Part shown: piece after piece, positions 14,943-23,081 of the stretch | How the letters are laid out: each line of letters opens with the position of its first letter | Position numbering within the stretch: position 1 is the first letter of the stretch | From: Bacillota bacterium | GTDB lineage: Bacteria; Bacillota; Clostridia; Oscillospirales; Oscillospiraceae | Direction: 5' to 3' | Assembly: GCA_023459875.1 (NCBI GenBank) | Contig: JAEWRY010000016.1 | Span: forward strand, 1 to 46,032 | Length of the DNA: 46,032 bases | Position numbers and translations under genes: made by a program | The notes under the pieces: generated by a model | The model's input: the letters and a program-made list of their open reading frames with translations, nothing else | Database searches by the model: none | What the model was told of the DNA's origin: nothing

Positions 14943-16241
14943 ATGGCAAAATATAGATATAACCAGCCAGACCCGACGGCGATGGAATCGCTGCTTGCCC
15001 GGGAACCGGACAGCGCGGCAGGTATCATCCTGCGTCTGGCTTGGAACCTGGGCCTCCTGCGCTCGGAAATTTGGTCCCTGACCTGGGATCAAGTTGATTT
15101 TTCTGCCGGAGAGATCGTTCTGTCATCACAGCGTCGGATTCCGCTTCCCTCCGAATTAAGGGAATCTCTGTTATGTATTAAGGAAAAGAGCAGGTGCGTT
15201 TCTCCGCGTGTGGTGGTGTCCGACCGCAGCCATCGGCCACTCACCCAACAGTATATCTCCAGGCTGGCGCGCGAAGCGCTCGACAGTGCCGGCCAGACCA
15301 ATGTCCGCCTTGAAGATCTGCGCCACGACTATATCGTGCGCCAGTTAGGGCTGAAAAGATGGCAGCAGGTGGCCCGAATTTCCGGGTTGGACCCCATCTC
15401 TCTTCACAATCACTTTATGCCCTATGCGAAACCGGCAGATCAGAAGAAGAATGCGAGCGGCAGACCGTACGCCCGCGCACCGCTGGATGAGACGGCTCTT
15501 CAGGCATTGCTGGAAAAGGAGGGCTCTTCCCCGATTGGCCTGCTTCTTGGCCTGTCATGGCAGGAAGGACTAAGGCTGAGAGAAATCAGGAAGCTTACCT
15601 GGAGTCAGGTAGACCTGGACGGAGCAATTCTCTGCCTTTCCGACCGGCAGGTTCCGCTTGCGCCTGACCTTTGCGCCAGACTGTCCGCGGCTAAGTCGGA
15701 ATACGGTGCGCTATCGGATTTTGTCATTCTGTCCAAGCGGGCGAAAAAGCCCATGGAGGCGGCCTATCTTTCCAAGATCGCGGTGTCGGCGCTGGTCCAC
15801 GCGGGTCTGGACGGAGTTCATCTTTCCGATTTGCGGGCGGACTACCTAATGCACAACAGTCTGGAAGCACCCATTCTGATCCTTGCCAAAGAATCCGGAT
15901 ATGTGACCCGCAACTCGGTTATGGAACGGCTGGGACTTTCCAAAGGCCAGGCTTACCAGCGGCTCTCCAGGATGACGGAAAGAGGCAGTCTGCTCCTTGT
16001 GGGGCGGCGGTACTTCCTGCCCCAGGGCACCGTTCCCGCTTCCCGTCACAAGGAAACCATTCTTACTTACCTGGCGGAGGGCTCCGCCGTGCGGCAGGAC
16101 CTTGCCCGCCTGCTCCATATCCTTCCCCGCCAGGTGTATCCTATTATGCATAAGCTTATCGCGTCGGGAGATGTGGTATTGGAAAAAGGAGCCTACTGTT
16201 TAAGTACCGGGACGCAAATAAAAGAGGAAACTTTGGTCTGA
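14943..16241 (+). CDS. Tandem degenerate tyrosine-recombinase repeats fused to two winged helices
   Basis: 432 aa from ATG 14943 (AGGGAG 8 nt upstream). Two copies of a tyrosine-recombinase catalytic fold, about residues 24-160 and 182-320, align with each other: LTWDQVDF against LTWSQVDL, and VRLEDLRHDY against VHLSDLRADY. In copy 1 the first catalytic Arg is Leu39, the His of the HxLR box is Glu124, the second His is Leu149 and the nucleophile position is Phe158. Copy 2 keeps Arg211 but has Ser295 for His and no Tyr. After it come two winged-helix-like segments (about 323-360 and 369-420). I infer a DNA-binding protein that no longer recombines, possibly a transcription factor. It lies 232 bp upstream of the SLH gene, same strand. 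Confidence 0.75.
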   Translation: MAKYRYNQPDPTAMESLLAREPDSAAGIILRLAWNLGLLRSEIWSLTWDQVDFSAGEIVLSSQRRIPLPSELRESLLCIKEKSRCVSPRVVVSDRSHRPLTQQYISRLAREALDSAGQTNVRLEDLRHDYIVRQLGLKRWQQVARISGLDPISLHNHFMPYAKPADQKKNASGRPYARAPLDETALQALLEKEGSSPIGLLLGLSWQEGLRLREIRKLTWSQVDLDGAILCLSDRQVPLAPDLCARLSAAKSEYGALSDFVILSKRAKKPMEAAYLSKIAVSALVHAGLDGVHLSDLRADYLMHNSLEAPILILAKESGYVTRNSVMERLGLSKGQAYQRLSRMTERGSLLLVGRRYFLPQGTVPASRHKETILTYLAEGSAVRQDLARLLHILPRQVYPIMHKLIASGDVVLEKGAYCLSTGTQIKEETLV

Positions 16242-16327
16242 CCAAGTCCATTGTTTACGTTATCACTGCATCGTTTTTGCATCTATTGTCTGTTTGTTTC
16301 AGTAAGATTACATTTATGCCAAAAGGC

Positions 16328-16356
16328 TGGACAAGGAAAATTTCTCCTGCTATAGT
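16328..16356 (+). promoter_or_regulatory. Strong promoter of the SLH protein gene
   Basis: TGGACA (16328-16333), 17 bp and TATAGT (16351-16356), about 117 bp ahead of the SLH start. The transcript would have a leader of about 110 nt and the SD is AAGGAGG. Nothing coding is seen in 16242-16473. Confidence 0.65.
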
Positions 16357-16473
16357 ATGCACAGGATGATCCAGAAAGCCCTTCCGATATAGGTACGGGT
16401 AGTGGCATGCCTCTGTATGTGTACCGGAATGATCAAAAAGGATTAATCCAATATTTTATAAGGAGGACCTTAA

Positions 16474-18978
16474 ATGAAGAACCTGAAAAGAGCGCTTTGC
16501 TTGGTTCTGACCTGCGCCATGATGCTTGGCCTCATGATCATGACCACAAGCGCCGCCGATTTTACCGACAAGGATAAAATCGTCAACACCGACGCCGTCG
16601 ACACGATGGTTGCCCTGAACATCATCAACGGCAAAGACGACGGCAGCTACTTTGATCCCACCGGGATCGTCACCCGCGCCGAGATGTGCAAGATGATCTG
16701 CGTCGCCCTGAACGGCGGCAAGGATCCCCAGCTCGGAACCACCGCTTATTCCTACACCGACACCAACGGCACCTGGGCCGCGGGCTACATTGAGTACTGC
16801 ACCAACCTGGGCATCGTCGCCGGCCGCGGCGACGGCACCTTTGATCCCACCGGCACCGTGACCGGCACCGAGGCCGCCAAGATGCTCCTCGTGGCCATCG
16901 GCTACGACGCCGCCGCCGAGGGCTTCACTGGCGCTTCTTGGGCTGTCGCCGTGAACGTCCGCGCCAACCAGAAGGACTTCTACGAAGACCTCGAGGGTAT
17001 GGATCCCTCCGCCGGCCTTACCCGCGACAACGCCGCTCAGATGGTTTTCAACGCCATTAACGCCGTCATGGTTGAGTACGATTATAACCTCACCACTGTT
17101 GGCGGTCAGCTCTCCACCGTCTCCAAGGCCACCGACATGGACGACGACGACACCATTCTTGTCAAGAAGTTCAATATGACCACCGAGTACGGCATTATCA
17201 CCCATATCTCCTACGATTCCGATGATGAGGAGTATACCTACTACGTTAATAACAAGGATGAGGACGGCATTACTTCCTTCACCTCCAGCAAAGATTACTC
17301 CAGCCTGTATATGATGAAAACCAAGATCCTGTACAAGGGCAACGATACCGATAAGGTCTATGGCGTTTACGCCTATGACAGCAGCGTTCTCCTCTCCGGC
17401 ATTGTCAACAGTCTGCCCACCATCGGGGAAGACGATACCTCCTTCAAATATTCCGACGTCAGCTACAAGATCGACAACGGCGACATCAAAGTCTATGATT
17501 TTAACGACGGAATCGTATATTATGACGATGCAGATGTAGACACGGATCTGGACAACAACGCCCTTTGCACCTATGAAAGAGCCGCAACCAAGCCTTACAG
17601 CTTCAGTCTCATCGACATCGATGACGACAATAAGGGCGACCTCGTTGTTGTTTATCCCTTCACTGTTAATTACATCTCCTATGTGGGCACCTCCTCCATC
17701 ACCTTACTGGACGGCGGCAGCGTTGACAAAGACGATCTGAACCTTTACGAAGGCATCGCCAAGAAAGACTTCGTGAAAATCGTCGCCGCCGCAAACACCT
17801 TGGACAACACCCCCACCCTCACCAAGATCGACCTGCTGGAAGGTAAAGTCTCTTCCACCAAGGACGCCAACAAGTCCTTCAAGATTGACGGTACCTGGTA
17901 CAAGATTCCCGATACATCCTTGCAGGTAGATGGCAGTGAAGCTACCGCCACCGCCGGCAAATCCTATGAGAAGATTGCCGTTGTCAACGGTTACGCCTTC
18001 AATATTGCTATCAACGACGATGCTCCGGATACTTCCGATTACGCTGTTGTTGTAGCTGCCACCGTTGGCACCGATACTATTGAAGGTCCTCAGGTTAAGC
18101 TGCTCTTCTCCGACGGCACCAAGAAGGTTGTCGCCGCTGCCACCAATTACACCACACTCGTCGACACTCTGGTCACATACACCGTGGACGATGATGAATA
18201 TACCCTGAAGGCCGCCACTCAAGGCGACTTCGATGAAGACTACTCTGACGAAGACTACAAGTGGGTCACCGGCGGTAAATCCACCATCGGCGGTTGCTAC
18301 ATTGATGCCAATGCGGTCATCTTCGTTCAGGACGAAGACGACAAGTGGAGCGTCATTACCGGTTCCGAATTGGCCAAGTCCGCTGATATCGAAGTAGACG
18401 AAGCCTATGCCAATTCCAACAGTTCCACCGGCTTTGACACCATCGCTCTGGCCTGCGTTTACGGCGAGACCGTCTCCGGCGACATTTGCTATGGTTATGT
18501 TACCGCCGCTCCCGAGGTTGTGGAGAACGACGACGACGATCTTGTCTACAGCGTCACCTTCTGGAACGGCACCGAGACCGTAGTCGCCAATACCACCGTG
18601 AAATATGACGATCATTCCCTGGACGGTCTGGCTGACGGCACCCTTATTTTCTTCACCTATGACGGCAGCGAGATCGATATTGACTCCGTCGTGGTCTTCG
18701 CGGCTTCCAACACCAGCGCCGTCTCCGCCTACAACGACGATGATGAAATCAAGTTTGTTGATGACGCACAGGTCTATGAGATTAACGACGACACCGTTAT
18801 CATCTACATCGACGCCGAAAATACCGCCAAGGCCGAAGGCGGAACCATCCAGCTCGCCTCCGATAAGAATGCTGCTGGAGACAAGTACGATAACGTATTC
18901 TTCGATGCTAATTCTGCTCACGAGCTGACCCTGTTGGTCGTTGACGTTCAGAACGACATTCTGGATGCCGTCGATTAA
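16474..18978 (+). CDS. SLH-domain surface layer protein
   Basis: 834 aa. Signal peptide of about 27 residues (ends TTSAA). Three S-layer homology units follow: about residues 29-80 (FDPTGIVTRAEMCKM), 93-147 (GRGDGTFDPTGTVTGTEAAKML) and 152-198 (GLTRDNAAQMV). These anchor proteins to pyruvylated or similar secondary cell wall polymer. The remaining ~630 residues are strongly acidic, rich in Asp, Thr, Val and Tyr, with many DDD and DDE runs and few Cys, as in structural S-layer proteins. Codon use is strongly biased, the SD is AAGGAGG, and promoter and terminator are strong, so an abundant surface protein is likely. No enzyme domain was recognised. Confidence 0.85.
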   Translation: MKNLKRALCLVLTCAMMLGLMIMTTSAADFTDKDKIVNTDAVDTMVALNIINGKDDGSYFDPTGIVTRAEMCKMICVALNGGKDPQLGTTAYSYTDTNGTWAAGYIEYCTNLGIVAGRGDGTFDPTGTVTGTEAAKMLLVAIGYDAAAEGFTGASWAVAVNVRANQKDFYEDLEGMDPSAGLTRDNAAQMVFNAINAVMVEYDYNLTTVGGQLSTVSKATDMDDDDTILVKKFNMTTEYGIITHISYDSDDEEYTYYVNNKDEDGITSFTSSKDYSSLYMMKTKILYKGNDTDKVYGVYAYDSSVLLSGIVNSLPTIGEDDTSFKYSDVSYKIDNGDIKVYDFNDGIVYYDDADVDTDLDNNALCTYERAATKPYSFSLIDIDDDNKGDLVVVYPFTVNYISYVGTSSITLLDGGSVDKDDLNLYEGIAKKDFVKIVAAANTLDNTPTLTKIDLLEGKVSSTKDANKSFKIDGTWYKIPDTSLQVDGSEATATAGKSYEKIAVVNGYAFNIAINDDAPDTSDYAVVVAATVGTDTIEGPQVKLLFSDGTKKVVAAATNYTTLVDTLVTYTVDDDEYTLKAATQGDFDEDYSDEDYKWVTGGKSTIGGCYIDANAVIFVQDEDDKWSVITGSELAKSADIEVDEAYANSNSSTGFDTIALACVYGETVSGDICYGYVTAAPEVVENDDDDLVYSVTFWNGTETVVANTTVKYDDHSLDGLADGTLIFFTYDGSEIDIDSVVVFAASNTSAVSAYNDDDEIKFVDDAQVYEINDDTVIIYIDAENTAKAEGGTIQLASDKNAAGDKYDNVFFDANSAHELTLLVVDVQNDILDAVD

Positions 18979-19025
18979 GTTTCACTACTGCGCCGGGTAA
19001 CACCGGACAGCAATCTTCAAGCAAC

Positions 19026-19060
19026 AAGTTCCCCCCGGATTACTCCGGGGGGAACTTTTC
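19026..19060 (+). terminator. Terminator of the SLH gene
   Basis: AAGTTCCCCCCGGA (19026-19039), loop TTAC, TCCGGGGGGAACTT (19044-19057), then TTC. A 14-bp perfect stem. Confidence 0.9.
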
Positions 19061-19100
19061 ATAATTATTTAGCCTGCGGTAAAAATTGTGATTCTTATAC

Positions 19101-19132
19101 AAAACCGCCGCGCAGCATCTGCTGCGCGGCGG
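19101..19132 (-). terminator. Terminator of purA
   Basis: CCGCCGCGCAGCA (19105-19117) and TGCTGCGCGGCGG (19120-19132); on the minus strand it is followed by TTTTGT. Confidence 0.85.
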
Positions 19133-19142
19133 CTCATTCATA

Positions 19143-20423
19143 TTATTTGTTTCTGTAGGCAATCTCATGGCGTTTGGGACCGGTGGAAACGATGGTGATC
19201 GGCACGCCGATGCGCTTTTCGATGAAATCCACGTAATCCCTCGCCTGCTGCGGCAGGGCTTTATAGTCTGTTGCTCCCCTGATACTGCACTTCCAGCCGG
19301 GCAGCGTCTCAAACACGGGCTTCGCCCGGTCAATGAGGGAGGGAACGGGGAAAACGTCGGTGATCTTGCCGTCGATCTCGTAGCCCGTGCAGACCTTGAT
19401 CTCATCCAGATAGCCGAGCACGTCGATGGCCGTGAGGGTAACCTCGGTAGCGCCCTGCACCATGCAGCCGTAGCGGGTGGCCACGGTATCGAACCAGCCC
19501 ACCCGGCGGGGTCTGCCGGTGGTGGCACCGTACTCGCCCGCGTCTCCGCCCAGGCGGCGCAGGGTTTCCGCCTCGTCGCCGAAGAGCTCGCTCACAAAGG
19601 CGCCCGCGCCCACCGCGCTGGAATAGGCCTTGGTGACCGCCACCACGTCGGTGATGTCGCCCGGAGCAACGCCCGCGCCCACGCACCCAAATCCCGCCAG
19701 CGTGTGGGAGGAAGTGGTGAACGGGTAGATTCCGAAGTCGGGGTCTTTCATCGCGCCCAGCTGGCCTTCCAGAAGGACCTGCTTGCCCTCGGCCAATGCA
19801 GCCTTGACAAAGGAAAACGCGTCGCCCACCCAGGGAGCAATCTGATCGCGGTAGCCGGCCATCTCATCAAAAATAGCTTTTGGATCAAGGAGGGGCTTAT
19901 GATAAAGGTGCTCCAGCAGCACATTTTTAAGTTCGCACACACGGTCCAGGCGGTCCATCAGCCTTGCTTCGTCAAAAAGGTCTGCCACCTGAATACCCAG
20001 CTTCGCGTATTTGTCCGAATAAAAGGGGGCAATACCCGATTTGGTGGAACCGAAAGCCCCCGCGGCCAACCGCTCCTCCTCATAGGTGTCCAGGAGAATA
20101 TGGTAAGGCATCAGCACCTGGGTTCTCTCCGATATAATGAGCTTGGGCGCGGGAACGCCTCCCTTTTCGAGCGCCGCCAGTTCGCGGAGTAAAGCGGGGA
20201 TGTTTAAAGCCACGCCGTTTCCGATGATGTTGGTGGTGTGGGGATAAAAAACACCCGAGGGAAGCTGATGAAGGGCAAATTTCCCGTAGTCGCAGATAAT
20301 GGTGTGTCCCGCGTTGGCGCCGCCCTGAAAACGTACGACAACGTCGGACTGCTCTGCAAACAGGTCGGTAATTTTTCCCTTGCCCTCGTCGCCCCAGTTC
20401 GCACCTACAATCGCTTTTACCAT
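19143..20423 (-). CDS. purA: Adenylosuccinate synthetase
   Basis: 426 aa, cytosolic. Joins IMP and aspartate with GTP to form adenylosuccinate in AMP synthesis. Signature GANWGDEGKGKITD at the N-terminus (catalytic Asp and His with AGHTI), SGIAPFYSDKYAK, GATTGRPRRVGWFDT and the nucleotide-site region STGPKRHEI at the C-terminus. GGAGTTC SD precedes ATG 20423. Monocistronic, with its own promoter and terminator; divergent from the 20638 gene. Confidence 0.97.
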   Translation of the reverse strand: MVKAIVGANWGDEGKGKITDLFAEQSDVVVRFQGGANAGHTIICDYGKFALHQLPSGVFYPHTTNIIGNGVALNIPALLRELAALEKGGVPAPKLIISERTQVLMPYHILLDTYEEERLAAGAFGSTKSGIAPFYSDKYAKLGIQVADLFDEARLMDRLDRVCELKNVLLEHLYHKPLLDPKAIFDEMAGYRDQIAPWVGDAFSFVKAALAEGKQVLLEGQLGAMKDPDFGIYPFTTSSHTLAGFGCVGAGVAPGDITDVVAVTKAYSSAVGAGAFVSELFGDEAETLRRLGGDAGEYGATTGRPRRVGWFDTVATRYGCMVQGATEVTLTAIDVLGYLDEIKVCTGYEIDGKITDVFPVPSLIDRAKPVFETLPGWKCSIRGATDYKALPQQARDYVDFIEKRIGVPITIVSTGPKRHEIAYRNK

Positions 20424-20479
20424 AAGAAGAACTCCTTTGTACTGAAATCACTGATGTGAAGCCTTCACACACCTTTTCT

Positions 20480-20508
20480 ATTATATATGGACTGTTCTTC
20501 CAACGCAA
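20480..20508 (-). promoter_or_regulatory. purA promoter
   Basis: Minus strand TTGCGT (20503-20508), 17 bp, TATAAT (20480-20485). A short palindrome (TGTGAAGGCTTCACA, about 20455-20469) lies just downstream in the leader and could be an operator or small hairpin. Confidence 0.7.
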
Positions 20509-20537
20509 GGCTTTTATTATGCACTATCTTTTCCGGC

Positions 20538-20566
20538 TTTACCGGGGGAAAATCCTATGTTATAAT
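20538..20566 (+). promoter_or_regulatory. Promoter of the 20638 gene
   Basis: TTTACC (20538-20543), 17 bp, perfect TATAAT (20561-20566), 71 bp ahead of the start codon. Confidence 0.6.
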
Positions 20567-20637
20567 ATCATTTGCGAACAATCCGCATCGGGATCCGATT
20601 TTACGAATTCCAAAATGCTGGCAGGAGGGAGGGCGCA

Positions 20638-21777
20638 ATGAAAAAACGCCTGACGAGTTTAATATGCGCCGTAACGTTACTGCTTTTACTGCTGGTTTCC
20701 TCCGCCTCCGCCGCCGACGAGGTTTTATTTCTCGCGCTCAACGACAGCCTCAAGGATCTCACGGCGGACTATATGCCTATTCGGGTAAATAATATCGTGT
20801 ATGTTCCCTGTACTGCCTTCGACCAAAGGGCGACCGGCGTCAACCTGGGCGTTTTTTTCGGGCAGGACAAAACCAAGGGTACCGTTACCCTCTACAGTCA
20901 GGACAAAACTCTTATTTTCGACATTGGAGTCGGTTACTCCTACGATTCATCGGGGAACACGTATCTTTACCGGGCGACTACCCGGGACGGCCGCACTTAT
21001 CTGCCCGCGTTTGCGGTGTGTCAGTTTTTTGGGCTGGACTACTCCGCGCTCAATACCGATTACGGAACTTTGATCCGGCTCAAAAACAGCTCTGTGGTTT
21101 TAAGTGATAAATTCTTTGTGAGCTCCGCCTCCAACCTAATGTCCATCCGCTTAAATGAGTATCTCCAGAGCCAGGCTGAAAATGCGACCCCGACACCGGG
21201 CTCCAATAATCCTGTTACCCCCAGCCCCACAGGCGACCGGAGCGATGTCAAGGTCTATCTCGCTTTCCGGGTGGACAGCGGAGAGAATCTGAGTAAAATA
21301 CTCGATGCCTTGGAAGCCCGCAGCGTGCCCGCGCTTTTTTTCTTCCGGCTCTCGGATCTTCCCCAATACGATGACATCATCCGCCGCATGGTCGGTTCCG
21401 GCCATCAGATTGGTTTTCTGGTCTCGGGTGACAGCGCGGAAGCGATGAGCGACCAGCTCAATAGTTGTAATAAACTGCTCGAACAGATTGCCAAAATGCG
21501 TTCCTATCTTGTCCTTGCAGATGGGGAAGACCGTTTCAGGGCAGCTCTGGAGCAGGATGGCTGGCTCTGCTGGACGTACAATGTGGACGGCAGGTCTGAT
21601 GACAGGGGAACCTACTCCCTTACAAACGCCATTATGAACGGCGTCGATTCCAAAAATACCTATGCCCGCATTTTGATGGACGATACCGGCAATATCCCCA
21701 ACGCTCTTCCGGTCGTCCTGCGCCGTTTGCGGGAGGCTCAGTATGATATCCGTCTCGCGGTGGAGACCAGCTTCTGA
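20638..21777 (+). CDS. Secreted protein: stalk-like domain plus degenerate polysaccharide deacetylase fold
   Basis: 379 aa from ATG 20638 (AGGAGGGAGGG upstream). Signal peptide of about 26 residues (SSASAA). Residues ~30-155 resemble the copper amine oxidase N-terminal-like stalk domain (YMPIRVNNIVYVPC, TTRDGRTYLPAFAVCQFFG). A Pro/Thr linker (about 184-200) leads to a NodB-like fold: DVKVYLAFRVDSGENLSKIL is where active enzymes have TFDDGP, and GHQIGFLVSG replaces the GHEIGNHT-SH metal site. Both metal-binding Asp/His sets are lost, so it is likely a dead deacetylase that binds glycan or acts structurally. A small gene follows after 14 bp. Confidence 0.7.
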   Translation: MKKRLTSLICAVTLLLLLLVSSASAADEVLFLALNDSLKDLTADYMPIRVNNIVYVPCTAFDQRATGVNLGVFFGQDKTKGTVTLYSQDKTLIFDIGVGYSYDSSGNTYLYRATTRDGRTYLPAFAVCQFFGLDYSALNTDYGTLIRLKNSSVVLSDKFFVSSASNLMSIRLNEYLQSQAENATPTPGSNNPVTPSPTGDRSDVKVYLAFRVDSGENLSKILDALEARSVPALFFFRLSDLPQYDDIIRRMVGSGHQIGFLVSGDSAEAMSDQLNSCNKLLEQIAKMRSYLVLADGEDRFRAALEQDGWLCWTYNVDGRSDDRGTYSLTNAIMNGVDSKNTYARILMDDTGNIPNALPVVLRRLREAQYDIRLAVETSF

Positions 21778-21791
21778 CAGGAGGTACGTTC

Positions 21792-22133
21792 ATGCGCTCA
21801 GTAGATTTTTCACGACATCTCCAGACTTCATCCGGCGATCCTCATTTGGTTCAAAAACGAACTGGCCATCTCATTGCCCGAATGGAGGAGCTCCGTGAAA
21901 TGGGCCTTTCGGTGACCGGCGGTATGGATGCATTTATGGGAATCGGTCAGGTCGAAATAAAACTTCCGAAGCCGGACCCGGTCACAGCGGTGGGGTTGCT
22001 GGCAGATCAATGGAATATCCGAATCGACCCTCCGTCGGCGGATGGAGTTCTTTTTCTGACCGTCACTACCTCCATTTCATTTGAGGACATTGATTACTTT
22101 CAGGCGGCGGTAACAGACCTCATCTGGCCTTAA
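21792..22133 (+). CDS. Hypothetical protein, 113 aa
   Basis: Not recognised. SD AGGAGG 9 nt before ATG 21792 shows it is a translated gene. It is soluble, without signal or membrane segment. The middle and end (LPKPDPVTAVGLLADQWNI, GVLFLTVTTSISFEDIDYFQAAV) recall the C-terminal small domain of fold-type I PLP aminotransferases, where a final FxDIDxFxxAL helix is common. No PLP lysine domain is present, so it is either a remnant or an unrelated small protein. Probably cotranscribed with the gene before it. Confidence 0.55.
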   Translation: MRSVDFSRHLQTSSGDPHLVQKRTGHLIARMEELREMGLSVTGGMDAFMGIGQVEIKLPKPDPVTAVGLLADQWNIRIDPPSADGVLFLTVTTSISFEDIDYFQAAVTDLIWP

Positions 22134-22143
22134 GTATGCTCGT

Positions 22144-22356
22144 CTACAGCCGCTTTAAATCGCGCACCGTCTCATTGAGAACGGCCGGAGGAACATAAAC
22201 CCCGGCCAGGTCAAGAACCTGCGCCAGGCTCAGGCTCCCGGCCGCTTCGATCAGCTTTTCACTGATGACTCGCGGAAAACGTTTCTTGAGCAGTTCCGAA
22301 GCCGCCTTGTTTTGACTGAGTTCTTTAATCGTAATCTGATTGTTCTTCAGATCCAA
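22144..22356 (-). CDS. Small hypothetical helical protein
   Basis: About 70 aa, soluble, largely helical, ending VPPAVLNETVRDLKRL. It resembles short Clostridia proteins with an ITIKEL...LLKKRFP start followed by SLSLAQVLDLAG. Function unknown. The TTG at 22356 is chosen because GGAGG lies 8 nt upstream; the GTG at 22365 is too close to that SD. It converges on the 113-aa gene and is divergent from the DUF1540 gene. Confidence 0.55.
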   Translation of the reverse strand: MDLKNNQITIKELSQNKAASELLKKRFPRVISEKLIEAAGSLSLAQVLDLAGVYVPPAVLNETVRDLKRL

Positions 22357-22483
22357 TCCACACACCTCCTCTCTGACAAATATTCTATGCGGGACCGGTA
22401 CGGGGAAGTTCGGTTTTGAATCGCAAGCCGCATGAATAAGAAAAAAAAGTCAGGTGATAATACCCTAAAAAGGAGGAATGTAT

Positions 22484-22660
22484 ATGACCCGCAAAAACCC
22501 CAATTCCAGCATCAAATGCTCCGTATCTTCCTGTGCCTTTCACTGTGACGACCGGAGTTTCTGCTCTCTGAATGAAATTAAAGTGGGCTGCTGTGACCTG
22601 AATGTTACCGACAGCGCCGCCACCGAATGCGCTTCCTTCAAACTTGGCGACCGTGCCTAA
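22484..22660 (+). CDS. DUF1540 domain protein
   Basis: 58 aa. Cys-rich small protein with the DUF1540 pattern: IKCSVSSCAFHCDDRSFCSLNEIKVG, then CC and a final TECASFK. The ordered Cys and His residues suggest a metal site. Often found in spore-formers, role unknown. AAGGAGG is 7 nt before ATG 22484; the ATG at 22478 is too close. A strong terminator follows. Confidence 0.85.
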   Translation: MTRKNPNSSIKCSVSSCAFHCDDRSFCSLNEIKVGCCDLNVTDSAATECASFKLGDRA

Positions 22661-22686
22661 ACGCCTGCAAAACTGAAAGCGATATG

Positions 22687-22730
22687 CCTGCCTGCCTTTG
22701 CTTTGCCGCACCGGGCAGGCAGGTTTTTTA
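22687..22730 (+). terminator. Terminator of the DUF1540 gene
   Basis: CCTGCCTGCC (22687-22696), 17-nt loop, GGCAGGCAGG (22714-22723) and TTTTTT. Confidence 0.9.
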
Positions 22731-22849
22731 CGCGAAATTCATATAAAATACTTTTTTATTTTATTTTTACTGATATAATAATAGGTAATAATAAGCAGAT
22801 AAATTACATAGATTTCCTACCTGGGATTGCGGCGCAAAGGAGAATAAGG

Positions 22850-23050
22850 ATGGATATCAATAAAAACTCGAAAGAAACCGACAGTGCTTCACAGGAGAAA
22901 GATCCCCTCATGACTTGCCCCATTTGTGGTAAGGCCTCGCAAGCTTCTCTCTTTTTCTGCCCAGAATGCGGCGCGCGTCTTGATTTCCACACGCGCGCCT
23001 GCGCCGATCACGGAGACTGCTCCTTAGATTGCAACAACTGCGGTAAATGA
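22850..23050 (+). CDS. Small zinc-ribbon protein
   Basis: 66 aa. A zinc-ribbon unit, CPICGK then CPECGAR, follows a charged 20-residue N-terminus; the C-terminus has more Cys and His (HTRACADHGDCSLDCNNCGK), possibly a second metal site. No membrane segment. GGAG 8-10 nt before ATG 22850. A related double-ribbon protein is encoded 31 bp downstream, so the two may act together. Function unknown. Confidence 0.65.
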   Translation: MDINKNSKETDSASQEKDPLMTCPICGKASQASLFFCPECGARLDFHTRACADHGDCSLDCNNCGK

Positions 23051-23081
23051 ATTCAAATCATAATGGAAAGGAATGAGATCC

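Noticed and set aside
14943..16241. Active integrase marking a mobile element
   Set aside because: Catalytic residues are lost and no att repeats, phage genes or tRNA target are found nearby.
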